Positions 1 to 8,257 of a DNA stretch of 64,000 nucleotides are shown here, piece by piece (within the stretch, counting starts at the first letter, position 1; the number at the start of each line of letters is the position of its first letter). The stretch is taken from the NCBI RefSeq assembly GCF_001422405.1, contig NZ_LMMV01000012.1, forward strand, positions 102,830 through 166,829, written 5' to 3'. Made by a program: the position numbers and the translations under genes. The notes beneath the pieces were generated by a model that ran no database searches, was not told the origin of the DNA, and worked only from the letters and a program-made list of their open reading frames with translations. The DNA comes from Pseudorhodoferax sp. Leaf267. GTDB lineage: Bacteria; Pseudomonadota; Gammaproteobacteria; Burkholderiales; Burkholderiaceae_C.

Positions 1-155
1 TGGGCATGCAGGTGCTGGCCGAGGGCGTGGAGACCGAGGCCCAGGCCGCCGCGCTGCGCCAGCTGGGCTGCAACGAGGTGCAGGGCTATCTGTACGGCAG
101 GCCCATGCCGTTCGATGAGTTCGGCGCCTGGCTGGCCACGAACGGGGCCGTGTGA
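1..155 (+). CDS. EAL-domain protein, C-terminal end (partial)
   Basis: Only the last ~50 codons are in the window; the 5' part lies upstream. The frame reads VLAEGVETEAQ followed by QGYLYGRPMP. Both are hallmark C-terminal motifs of EAL-type cyclic-di-GMP phosphodiesterase domains (the LAEGVET loop and the QGY-GRP strand). Whether the missing part has an intact EAL catalytic core, a GGDEF domain or sensor modules cannot be seen. The TGA stop at 153-155 shares its final A with the ATG of the next gene, so this gene is the visible start of a translationally coupled run of six genes. Family identity is firm; enzymatic activity is inference. Confidence 0.85.
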   Translation, partial: GMQVLAEGVETEAQAAALRQLGCNEVQGYLYGRPMPFDEFGAWLATNGAV

Positions 156-1264
156 TGCGGGGGCACTGCACACGCCGGCGCGCCTGCGCGGCGCTCGTGG
201 TGGCCGGGCTGGGCCTGGCGGGCTGCGGCCGCACGGCGCCGATCCGCATCGGCTTTCTCGCCGAGCTGACGGGCCGCACGGCGCGCTTCGGCGAGGACGG
301 ACGCAACGGCGTGATGCTGGCCGTGGAGCAGCGCAACCTGGCCGGCGGCGTGGCCGGGCGCCAGCTCGAACTGGTGGTGCAGGACCACGGCGCGCAGCTG
401 GCGCAGGCCCTGCAGGCCCTGCAGGCGCTGCAGGGCGCGGGCGTGCAGGCCGTGATCGGCCCGTTCTCCAGCGATGTCGCGGTGCAGCTGCTGCCGCAGG
501 CCGACGCCGCCCGGCTGCTGCTGCTGAGCCCCGTGGTCACGGCGGTGTCGCTGGCGGGCAAGGACGACCACCTCGTCCGGTTGAACCGCTCCACGCGCGA
601 GAACGCGCGCGACCTGGCGCAGCTGTTGCACCAGCGCGGCCAGCGCCGGCTGAGCCTGGCGACCGACCTGCGCAACCGCGCCTACCACGTGGCCTGGCGT
701 GACGACTTCCACGCCGCATTCACGGCCCTGGGCGGCGTGGTCGCGGCCGACGCCGAGTTCGGGCAGGGCGGTGCCGTCTCCTACGACGAGGTGATGCGTG
801 CCATGCTGGCCGGTCGGCCCGATGGACTGGTCGCCATCTGCGCCAGCGTGGACGCCGCGCTGATCGCACAGCAGGCCTTCAAGCACCGGGCCGTGCTGCC
901 CATGGCCACGCTGACCGCCAGCGACGCCCTGCTGGAACTGGGCGGCGAGGCCATCGAGGGCATCGTGGTGGTCCAGTCGCACGACCGGGCCAGCACGGCA
1001 CCGGCCTACCTGGCCTTCCACCAGGCCTACGAGGCGCGCTTCGGCCGCGAGCCCAGCTACAGCGCCGTGGCCTCGTACGACGCGGTGACGGTGCTGGCGC
1101 AGGCCCTGGCCCAGGCCGGGCGCGACGAGCCGCTGCGCGACGCGGTGCTGCGCCTGCAGCCCTACCCGGGCCTGCAGCAGCCGATCCGTTTCGACCGCTT
1201 CGGCGACAGCTCTCGGGCAGCGCACTTCAGCACCGTGCGCAATGGGCGTTTCGAGCCGCTGTGA
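155..1264 (+). CDS. Periplasmic-binding-protein-like lipoprotein (branched-chain amino acid receptor type)
   Basis: About 369 residues. The N terminus has a basic stretch, a hydrophobic core and a lipobox (LGLAGC), so the mature protein should be a lipid-anchored periplasmic protein. The body looks like a type I (Leu/Ile/Val-like) binding protein: IRIGFLAELTG opens the first lobe, VQAVIGPFSS matches the hinge region, and a late YDAVTVLAQAL helix is typical. No permease or ATPase gene is nearby. Instead its TGA (1262-1264) overlaps by one base the ATG of a sensor kinase. I infer that it presents a ligand to the downstream kinases rather than feeding an ABC importer. ATG 155 is chosen over GTG 152 because it overlaps the upstream stop. 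No clear Shine-Dalgarno is seen, consistent with translational coupling. Confidence 0.85.
   Translation: MRGHCTRRRACAALVVAGLGLAGCGRTAPIRIGFLAELTGRTARFGEDGRNGVMLAVEQRNLAGGVAGRQLELVVQDHGAQLAQALQALQALQGAGVQAVIGPFSSDVAVQLLPQADAARLLLLSPVVTAVSLAGKDDHLVRLNRSTRENARDLAQLLHQRGQRRLSLATDLRNRAYHVAWRDDFHAAFTALGGVVAADAEFGQGGAVSYDEVMRAMLAGRPDGLVAICASVDAALIAQQAFKHRAVLPMATLTASDALLELGGEAIEGIVVVQSHDRASTAPAYLAFHQAYEARFGREPSYSAVASYDAVTVLAQALAQAGRDEPLRDAVLRLQPYPGLQQPIRFDRFGDSSRAAHFSTVRNGRFEPL
404..430 (+). repeat. In-frame 9-bp tandem repeat, three copies
   Basis: Two identical 9-base units and a third with one change, coding QALQALQAL within an amphipathic helix of the binding lipoprotein. Copy-number change would keep the frame. 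Probably a local slippage product with no known role. Confidence 0.6.
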
Positions 1265-3591
1265 TGCGTGCGGCCGGTGGGTGGGGTGTGTGGTCCTTGC
1301 GCAGCCATCTGTCGGCGCTGCTGCTGGTCAGCATGCTGCTGATGCTGTGCGTGGTCGGCAGCACCGTGCTGGCCTACCGCATCCCGCGGATCGAGCGCGA
1401 GGCCCAGGCCAGCCTGCAGCGCGAGGTGGCCGAGACCGGCGCGCGCGTGGAGCTGCTGCTGAGCGCGCAGCAGGAGCGGCTGGCGCTGCTGGCGGCGCTG
1501 CTCGACACCACGCCCGCGTCGCGCGCCGATGCGGTGCTGGACAAGGCCGTGCGCCATGGCGACCCGATGCGGGCCGTGTACTGGGTCTCGCCGCAGGGCC
1601 GCATCGTGGCGGCGGGCCTGCCCGACGGCGGGCCGGCCCGGCGCGCCAGCCTGCTGGGCAGCGACCTGTCGGCCAACGGGCTGTTCCGTGCGGCGTCCGC
1701 CGGCGCCGGCGCGGCCTGGAGCGGCCGCTACCAGTCGGTGCTGGCCGGCGACGTCCTGGCCGGCGTCGCGCGGCGCGACCGACGCGGCGGCGTGCTGATC
1801 GCCGAGGTGCCGCTCGACCTGCTGCTGCAGACGGTCGAGGTGGCGGCGGGCGCCGGCGCCGCGTCGGTCTGGGTCGTCGACCGCAACGGCGAGATCATTG
1901 CCGACACGGACGACGGGCGCGACGTGGGCAAGTTCAACATCCGCAGCTGGCCGCTGATGCAGGCGCTGCTGCGCGGGCGCGAGATCGACGGGCGCCAGCA
2001 CTTCCAGGGCGCGGACTTCCGTGTGGCCTCGGTGCATTCCGCGGCGCTGGACTGGTACTTCGTCGGCCATGTGCCGCTGGGCCTGGCCAACCCCGAGGTG
2101 CGCGGCATGGTGCTGGCCGTGCTGGCCTCGATCGCCGGCTGCCTGGCCATCGGCCTGCTGATCGCGCCGGCCTGGGCGCGCACCATGGCGCGGCCGCTGC
2201 AGGGCATCGTCGCCCGGGCCGCGCAGACCATGGGCGGTGCGGCATCGGTGCAGGCCTGGCCGCGCGGGCGCGTGGCGGAGTTCAACCACCTGTCGGACAA
2301 GCTGACCGAGATGGCCCAGGCCCTGCACGAGCGCGAGCAGAGGTTCTCGGACATCTTCAATGCCTCGCCGGTGCCGATGGCGGTCAGCGACCTGCGCAAC
2401 GCGTCGCGGCTGCTCTATGCCAACGACGCCTGGTGCAGCACGCTGATGCACCGGCGCGAGGACGCGCTGGGCCGCACCGGCCTGGAACTGGGCCTGTTCA
2501 GCGAAGCACAGCGCGATGCGTTGCGCCGCCAGGCCCAGCACGGCGACATGAAGATCGAGTTCGCGATGCGGCGCGGCGACGGCGCGCTGCTGCAGACGCA
2601 GACCTTCGGCCGCCGTGTGGCCGTGGGCGGGGAGGACTGGCTGATCTGGGCCAACGTCGACATCGGCCCGCTGCGCCGCGTCGAGCAGGCCCAGCGCGAG
2701 CTGAACCAGCAGCTCGAAGCCCGCGTGCGCCAGCGCACGGACGCGCTGGCCGCGGCCCACGACGCCCTGTCGGCCACCGTGGCGCAGCTGCGCGCGGCGC
2801 AGGACGAACTCGTGCGCTCGGAGAAGATGGCCGCGCTGGGCCAGCTCGTGGCCGGCGTGGCGCACGAGCTCAACACGCCGCTGGGCAATGGCGTGATGGC
2901 CGTCAGCGCCATGGCCGATGCCACGCGCCGGTTCCAGTCGGCGATGCAGGCCGGACTCAAGCGCACCGACCTGCGCGCGCTGGTGGACGGCGTGCAGCAG
3001 GGCGTGGACATCGCCGGGCGCAACCTGCACCGCGCGGCCGACCTGGTGCACAGCTTCAAGCAGGTGGCGGTGGACCAGACCAGCGCGCAGCGGCGCCGCT
3101 TCGCGCTGGGCGAGGTGGTGCACGAGATGGTGGTGAGCCTGCAGCCCAGCTTTGCGCGCAAGCCCTGGCGCATCGACGTGGACGTGCCGGCCACCGGCCT
3201 GCAGATGGACAGCTACCCCGGCGCGCTGGGCCAGGCCGTCGGCAACCTGATCCAGAACGCCGTGCTGCACGGCTTCGACGGGCGCGCGCATGGCACGGTG
3301 CGCATCACGGCCGGGCCGGCGCAAGAGGGCTGGGTCTGGCTGCGCGTGGCCGACGACGGGCGCGGCATCGCGGCAGAGCACATCGGGCGCATCTTCGAGC
3401 CCTTCATGACGACCAGGATGGGCCGCGGCGGCACCGGCCTGGGCCTGCACATCAGCTACAACGCCGTGGTCGACCTGCTGGGCGGCACGCTGACGGTGCA
3501 CAGCACCGAGGGCCAGGGCGCCACGTTCGAGATGCGGCTGCCCCGGCTCGCACCCCTGACCGCGCCCGCCGTGGCGCCCGGCGCCGCATGA
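1264..3591 (+). CDS. Membrane sensor histidine kinase 1 of 4 (Cache-like/PAS/HPK4-type)
   Basis: 775 residues. A transmembrane segment lies near residues 14-38 and is followed by a ~250-residue periplasmic region with Cache-like features (AVYWVSPQGRIVA, then VWVVDRNGEIIAD). A second membrane segment (~280-305), a PAS domain with NDAWCS (~365-465) and a coiled coil [10 protein letters not shown] come next. The kinase core has the H-box HELNTPLGN (phospho-acceptor His534), N-box [11 protein letters not shown]1 DDGRGI, F-box EPFMTT and G2 GTGLGLHI. All residues needed for autophosphorylation are present. It is joined to the binding lipoprotein by a 1-nt overlap and to kinase 2 by ATGA. No cognate response regulator is encoded in the operon. 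The alternative GTG at 1261 adds one residue. Confidence 0.9.
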   Translation: MRAAGGWGVWSLRSHLSALLLVSMLLMLCVVGSTVLAYRIPRIEREAQASLQREVAETGARVELLLSAQQERLALLAALLDTTPASRADAVLDKAVRHGDPMRAVYWVSPQGRIVAAGLPDGGPARRASLLGSDLSANGLFRAASAGAGAAWSGRYQSVLAGDVLAGVARRDRRGGVLIAEVPLDLLLQTVEVAAGAGAASVWVVDRNGEIIADTDDGRDVGKFNIRSWPLMQALLRGREIDGRQHFQGADFRVASVHSAALDWYFVGHVPLGLANPEVRGMVLAVLASIAGCLAIGLLIAPAWARTMARPLQGIVARAAQTMGGAASVQAWPRGRVAEFNHLSDKLTEMAQALHEREQRFSDIFNASPVPMAVSDLRNASRLLYANDAWCSTLMHRREDALGRTGLELGLFSEAQRDALRRQAQHGDMKIEFAMRRGDGALLQTQTFGRRVAVGGEDWLIWANVDIGPLRRVEQAQRELNQQLEARVRQRTDALAAAHDALSATVAQLRAAQDELVRSEKMAALGQLVAGVAHELNTPLGNGVMAVSAMADATRRFQSAMQAGLKRTDLRALVDGVQQGVDIAGRNLHRAADLVHSFKQVAVDQTSAQRRRFALGEVVHEMVVSLQPSFARKPWRIDVDVPATGLQMDSYPGALGQAVGNLIQNAVLHGFDGRAHGTVRITAGPAQEGWVWLRVADDGRGIAAEHIGRIFEPFMTTRMGRGGTGLGLHISYNAVVDLLGGTLTVHSTEGQGATFEMRLPRLAPLTAPAVAPGAA

Positions 3592-5903
3592 CGCCGGGGG
3601 CCTGGCGCCTGCGCAGCCACCTGGCGGCCCTGCTGCTGGCCACCATGGGGCTGAACGTCGCCGTCATCGTCGTCACGGGCCTGCTGTGGCGGCTGCCCCA
3701 GCTCGAACGCGACAGCCAGCGCCAGGTGCGCCTGCACACGCATGACGTGGCCGCGCGGCTGGAGCTGCTGCTGGGCGCGCGCCAATCGCAGCTGGCCCTG
3801 CTGGCCGACGCGCTGCCAGGCGATGACGCGGCGCGCGACGGCGCGCTGCTGCAGGACCAGGTCGATGCGGTGGCCGATGCGGGCCGGGCCTTCCAGGCGC
3901 TGTACCTGCTGTCGCCAGCCGGCCAGGTGCGCGCACTCGGCCTGCCGCAGCCGGACCAGGGGCTGGCCGGGCGCGACCTGTCGGGCAGCGCGCTGGTGCG
4001 CGCCGTGCAGGCTGGCGGCCCGCTGGCCTGGAGCGCCGACCACCCGGCGCTGCAGTCCGGCGCCGCCACCTTGGGCCTGGCGCATCGGCGGGCAGACGGC
4101 CAGGTGCTGATCGGCGAGCTGCCCGAGGGCTTTGCCCAGGCGCTGCTGCATTCCGTGCCCGGCGACCCCGCCGCCGAGGTCTGGGTCGTGGACGCGGCCG
4201 GCACCGTGCTGGCCGATGCCGCGCAGGGCCGCTGGGTCGGCCAGGTGCTGGCGGCCGACGCACCGCTGTTGCATCCCGTGCGCGACGGCGGCGTGGCCCC
4301 CGGCGAGATCGTGGTCGACGGGCGTCGCTACTGGGCCGCCGCGGTGCCCGCCGCGCCGCTAGGCTGGTTCGTCATCGGGCGCACGCCGGCCGGCCTGCGC
4401 CACCCCGCGGTGCGCGAGCTGCTGCCCCATGCCGCCTCGGTGCTGGCAGCCTGCCTGCTCATGGGCATCGGCATCGCGTGGCTCTGGGCGCGCGGCATGG
4501 GCCGGCCGCTGCACGACATCCTGGCGCGTGCGGCACGCACCACGGCCGGCGCGGCGGGCGGGCGGCGCTGGCCGCGCGGCAGCGTGCGCGAGTTCAACGC
4601 CGTGTCGCGCGACCTGGAGGGCATGGCCGCGGCGCTGCAGGAGCGCGAGCAGAAGTTCCACGCGATCTTCAACGCGCTGCCGGTGCCCATGGTCGTGACC
4701 GACGCAGACCGCGAAGGGCGGGCCGTGCATGTCAACGATGCCTGGTGCAGCGCCTTGGGCTACCGGCGCGAGGACGTGCTGCAGCGCACGGGTGTGGAGA
4801 TGGGCCTGTTCACGTCGCAGCAGCACGAGTGCATGCTGGCCGAACTGCGCGAGGACGGCGCCGCCTTCGAATTCGAGATGCGGCGCAGCGATGGCCAGGC
4901 CATGCAGTTGCGCTGCTCGGCCCGGCGCGTGCGCCTGCCCGGTGCGCACTGGTGGATCCTGGCCAGCGTGGACGTGACGCCGCTGCGCGCGATCGAGCGC
5001 GAGCTGCGCGAGCTCAACCAGCAGCTGGAGCAGCGCGTGGCGCGGCGCACGCAGGCCCTGACCGAGGCCAACGCGCACCTGGCGGGCAAGGTGGAGCAGC
5101 TGCGCCTGGCGCAGAACGAGCTGGTGCAGTCGGAAAAGCTGGCGGCGCTGGGCGCGCTGGTTGCCGGCGTGGCGCACGAGCTCAACACGCCGCTGGGCAA
5201 CGGCGTGATGGCCGTCAGCGCCATGGCCGACGCGGCGCAGCGCTTTCGCGGCGCGGTGCAGGGCGGCGTGCGCCGGGCCGACCTGCGCCAGCTCATCGAC
5301 AGCATGCAGCAGGGCATCGACATCGCGCAGCGCAACCTGCGCCGCGCCGCCGACCTGGTGCACAGCTTCAAGCAGGTGGCGGCGGACCAGACCACCTCCC
5401 GGCGCCGCCGGTTCGAGCTGGCCGAGGTGGTGCACGAGATGGTCGTGAGCCTGCGCCCGAGCTTCAGCCGCACGCCCTACCGCATCGAGACCGACGTGCC
5501 CGAGACCGGCCTGCTGCTGGACAGCTACCCCGGCGCGCTGGGCCAGACCATTGCCAACCTGATCCAGAACGCCGTGCTGCACGGCTTCGACGGGCGCGAC
5601 CACGGCACGGTGCGCGTGTCGGCCGGCGCGGGCGCGGACGGCCAGGTCTGGCTGCGCGTGGCCGACGACGGCCGTGGCATCGCGCCCGAGCACATCGGCC
5701 GCATCTTCGAGCCCTTCATGACGACCAAGATGGGCCGTGGCGGCACCGGCCTGGGCCTGCACATCAGCTACAACGCCGTGGTCAACGTGCTGGGCGGCAC
5801 CCTGACCGTGCACAGCGTGCCCGGCGAGAGCAGCTGCTTCATGCTGCGCCTGCCGAGCGAGGCGCCGCAGTCCGGCCTGGGGCCGCTGGAGCGTGGTGAA
5901 TGA
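3588..5903 (+). CDS. Membrane sensor histidine kinase 2 of 4
   Basis: 771 residues, paralogous to the preceding gene over its whole length. It has a membrane segment at ~15-38, a Cache-like periplasmic part containing EVWVVDAAGTVLAD, a second membrane helix (~280-300), PAS with NDAWCSALGY, and the coiled coil ELNQQLEQRV. The H-box is HELNTPLGN (His530), the ATPase N-box [10 protein letters not shown], then DDGRGI, EPFMTT and GTGLGLHI, so the core looks competent. The sensor portion has diverged much more from its sisters than the catalytic portion, as expected if it reads a different ligand. It starts at ATG 3588 inside an ATGA overlap with kinase 1, has no separate Shine-Dalgarno, and its stop overlaps the next ATG in the same way. 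Confidence 0.9.
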   Translation: MTPGAWRLRSHLAALLLATMGLNVAVIVVTGLLWRLPQLERDSQRQVRLHTHDVAARLELLLGARQSQLALLADALPGDDAARDGALLQDQVDAVADAGRAFQALYLLSPAGQVRALGLPQPDQGLAGRDLSGSALVRAVQAGGPLAWSADHPALQSGAATLGLAHRRADGQVLIGELPEGFAQALLHSVPGDPAAEVWVVDAAGTVLADAAQGRWVGQVLAADAPLLHPVRDGGVAPGEIVVDGRRYWAAAVPAAPLGWFVIGRTPAGLRHPAVRELLPHAASVLAACLLMGIGIAWLWARGMGRPLHDILARAARTTAGAAGGRRWPRGSVREFNAVSRDLEGMAAALQEREQKFHAIFNALPVPMVVTDADREGRAVHVNDAWCSALGYRREDVLQRTGVEMGLFTSQQHECMLAELREDGAAFEFEMRRSDGQAMQLRCSARRVRLPGAHWWILASVDVTPLRAIERELRELNQQLEQRVARRTQALTEANAHLAGKVEQLRLAQNELVQSEKLAALGALVAGVAHELNTPLGNGVMAVSAMADAAQRFRGAVQGGVRRADLRQLIDSMQQGIDIAQRNLRRAADLVHSFKQVAADQTTSRRRRFELAEVVHEMVVSLRPSFSRTPYRIETDVPETGLLLDSYPGALGQTIANLIQNAVLHGFDGRDHGTVRVSAGAGADGQVWLRVADDGRGIAPEHIGRIFEPFMTTKMGRGGTGLGLHISYNAVVNVLGGTLTVHSVPGESSCFMLRLPSEAPQSGLGPLERGE

Positions 5904-8257
5904 GTACGGCCCGGTTGTCCAAAGGCGCTCGCACCGCAGGGCAGGCCGGCCGCCCCTTGAACGTGCATATCTGGGGCCTGGCGAACCATGTGCGCGGGCT
6001 GCTGCTGGTGGCCATGCTGTCGAGCTTCGCGCTGGCCTGCGGCGCGCTGGTGTTGCACCGGATCCCGCTGATCGAGCAGCAGGACCGCGCGGCGCTGCAG
6101 CGCGAGGTCGACGCCATGGGCGAGCGCCTGGCGCTGCAGCAGCAGGCCGTGCAGGGCCGGGTCGGGCAACTGGCGCGGCTGCTGGCGCGCGTGCCGGCCG
6201 AGGCGGCGGACGGCTGGCTCGATGCGCGCGTCGACGACGACGCGCTGCTGCTGGCGCTGTACCACCTCGGGCCGGACGATCGCGTGCAGGCGCTGGGCCT
6301 GCCGCCGGCCTTGCGCGCCGGGCGCGACGCCTGGCGCGGCCGCGACCTGGCGCGTAGCCCCCTGCTGCAGGCGCTGGCTGCCGGCGCCGGCCTGGCCTGG
6401 GACGGGCGCCACCCGTCGCCCATCACCGGCGAGCCGCGCGTGGCCCTGGCCTTGCGCGACGCGCAGGGCGGGGTGCTGGTGGCCGAGATGCAGGCCGGTG
6501 CGCTGGTGCGGGGCGCAGCGCTGGCGGGGGGCACAGACGCCTCGCCGGCCTGGGTCGTCGACCCGGCCGGCGAGCTGCTGGTCGACACGCGCCCCGGCGC
6601 CGCCCCGCCGCCGCGGGACCTGTCCGCCTGGCGCGCAGCGGCCCGTGCGGCGCAGAGGGGCGCCGCGCCCTCGCTGCGCATGGACGGCCAGCGCTGGCAG
6701 GCGGCGATGGCCGAGTCCGCCACGCTGGGCTGGACCATCGTCGGCCGCGTGCCGGCCGGGCTGGACAACCTGCAGGTGCGCCGGCTGGTGGTCTACAACG
6801 GCCTGGCGCTGCTGGCCAGCCTGCTGGCCGGCCTGGCCCTGGCCTCCTGGTGGGCGTGGCGCATGGCCCGGCCGCTGCATGACACCGTGGCCCGGGCGCG
6901 CCGCGCCATGGCCGGCGACCTGCCGCTGCCGGCAGCCCGGCGCAGCAGCGTGGTCGAGTTCAACCAGCTGGCCCATGCGCTGGAGACCATGGCGCTGGCC
7001 CTGCACGCGCGCGAACTGCAGTGGAAAAGCATCTTCCACGCAGCGCCGCTGGCGATGGGCCTGAGCTACACGCGGCAGGGCATGCGCCTGCTGGACGTGA
7101 ACGAGGCCTGGTGCCGCGAATACGGCTTCACGGCCGAGCAGGCGATCGGCCGCAGCCCTGTGCAGTTGGGCATGTTCGCCCAGCCGCCCACGCCCGAGGC
7201 AATGGACCGCGTCATCGCGGCCGGCCCCACGCGCACCCGGCTGCGCCTGCGGCGCCGCGACGGCCAGGAGCTGCAGGTCGTCATGTTCGGCCCGCATCCG
7301 GTGCCGGGCGCCGAACGCGAGGTGATCTGGGCCTCGATGGACATCGGCCCGCTGCGCCAGGCCGAGCAGACCGTGCGCGACCTGAACCAGCAGCTCGAGC
7401 AGCGCGTGGCCCAGCGCACCGAGGCGCTGGCGGCCTCCAACGCGGCGCTGGCGCGCACCGCGGAGCAGCTGCACCGCGCGCAGGACGAGCTCGTGCGGGC
7501 CGAGAAGATGGCCGGCCTGGGCGCACTGGTGGCCGGCATCGCGCACGAGCTGCACACGCCGCTGGGCAACGGCCTGCTGGCGGTCGGCAGCCTGGCCGGC
7601 GTGCTGGAGCGCTTCGCGCAGGCCACCGCGGCCGGGCTGCGCCGCGCCGACCTGCAGGACCTGCTGGCGGGCCTGGAGCAGGGCACGGAGATCGCCGTGC
7701 GCAGCCTGCGCCGCGCGGCCGACCTGGTGCAGAACTTCAAGCAGGTGGCGGTGGACCAGACCAGCGCGCAGCGGCGCCGCTTCGAGCTGCACGACCTGGT
7801 GCGCGACATGGCGGCCAGCCTGCGCCCGGGCCTGGCCGGCACGCCCTACACCATCGAGGTGGACGTGCCGGCGACCGGGCTGCAGCTGGACAGCTACCCC
7901 GGCGCGCTGGGCCAGGCGCTGGGCCAGCTGGTGCACAACGCGGTGCAGCACGGCTTCGACGGGCGCGACCACGGCTGCGTGCGGATCACGGGCGGGCCAG
8001 GTGCGCCGGGCCAGGTCTGGCTGCGCGTGGCCGACGATGGCCGCGGCATCGCGGCTGGCCGGCTGGCCCGCATCTTCGAGCCCTTCATCGGCGGCGCGCC
8101 CGGCCGCAACGGCACCGGCCTGGGCCTGTACGCCAGCGCCAACGCCGTGGCGACGCTGCTGGGCGGCAGCCTCACGGCCGACAGCACCGAGGGCCAGGGC
8201 AGCTGCTTCGAGCTGCGGCTGCCGACCGAGGCGCCGCACGCCGAGCCACCGACATGA
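5900..8257 (+). CDS. Membrane sensor histidine kinase 3 of 4, divergent catalytic boxes
   Basis: 785 residues with the same architecture as its three sisters: a ~30-residue N-terminal extension, one membrane helix, a Cache-like periplasmic region (AWVVDPAGELLVD), a second helix, PAS (NEAWCREYGF), coiled coil and kinase core. It departs at key boxes. The H-box is HELHTPLGN (His549; His replaces the Asn of the other three), the N-box region is VHNAVQHGFDG, and the F-box is EPFIGGAPGRNGTGLGLYAS in place of the [15 protein letters not shown] pattern. DDGRGI is intact, so ATP binding is likely. The altered lid could shift the balance toward phosphatase activity or a regulatory subunit role (inference). 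ATG 5900 overlaps the upstream TGA; a GGAG lies about 8 nt before it. Confidence 0.88.
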   Translation: MSTARLSKGARTAGQAGRPLNVHIWGLANHVRGLLLVAMLSSFALACGALVLHRIPLIEQQDRAALQREVDAMGERLALQQQAVQGRVGQLARLLARVPAEAADGWLDARVDDDALLLALYHLGPDDRVQALGLPPALRAGRDAWRGRDLARSPLLQALAAGAGLAWDGRHPSPITGEPRVALALRDAQGGVLVAEMQAGALVRGAALAGGTDASPAWVVDPAGELLVDTRPGAAPPPRDLSAWRAAARAAQRGAAPSLRMDGQRWQAAMAESATLGWTIVGRVPAGLDNLQVRRLVVYNGLALLASLLAGLALASWWAWRMARPLHDTVARARRAMAGDLPLPAARRSSVVEFNQLAHALETMALALHARELQWKSIFHAAPLAMGLSYTRQGMRLLDVNEAWCREYGFTAEQAIGRSPVQLGMFAQPPTPEAMDRVIAAGPTRTRLRLRRRDGQELQVVMFGPHPVPGAEREVIWASMDIGPLRQAEQTVRDLNQQLEQRVAQRTEALAASNAALARTAEQLHRAQDELVRAEKMAGLGALVAGIAHELHTPLGNGLLAVGSLAGVLERFAQATAAGLRRADLQDLLAGLEQGTEIAVRSLRRAADLVQNFKQVAVDQTSAQRRRFELHDLVRDMAASLRPGLAGTPYTIEVDVPATGLQLDSYPGALGQALGQLVHNAVQHGFDGRDHGCVRITGGPGAPGQVWLRVADDGRGIAAGRLARIFEPFIGGAPGRNGTGLGLYASANAVATLLGGSLTADSTEGQGSCFELRLPTEAPHAEPPT

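Noticed and set aside
1242-5903. A 1553-codon open frame spanning kinases 1 and 2
   Set aside because: Only the part after 3588 codes for a recognisable kinase. The first half is a frame-shifted, Gly/Ala/Arg-rich reading of kinase 1 produced by GC bias.
7021-8253. Long open frame running into kinase 4 from inside kinase 3
   Set aside because: The upstream half has no domains and overlaps the real kinase 3 frame; the ATG at 8254 with its ATGA overlap is the true start.
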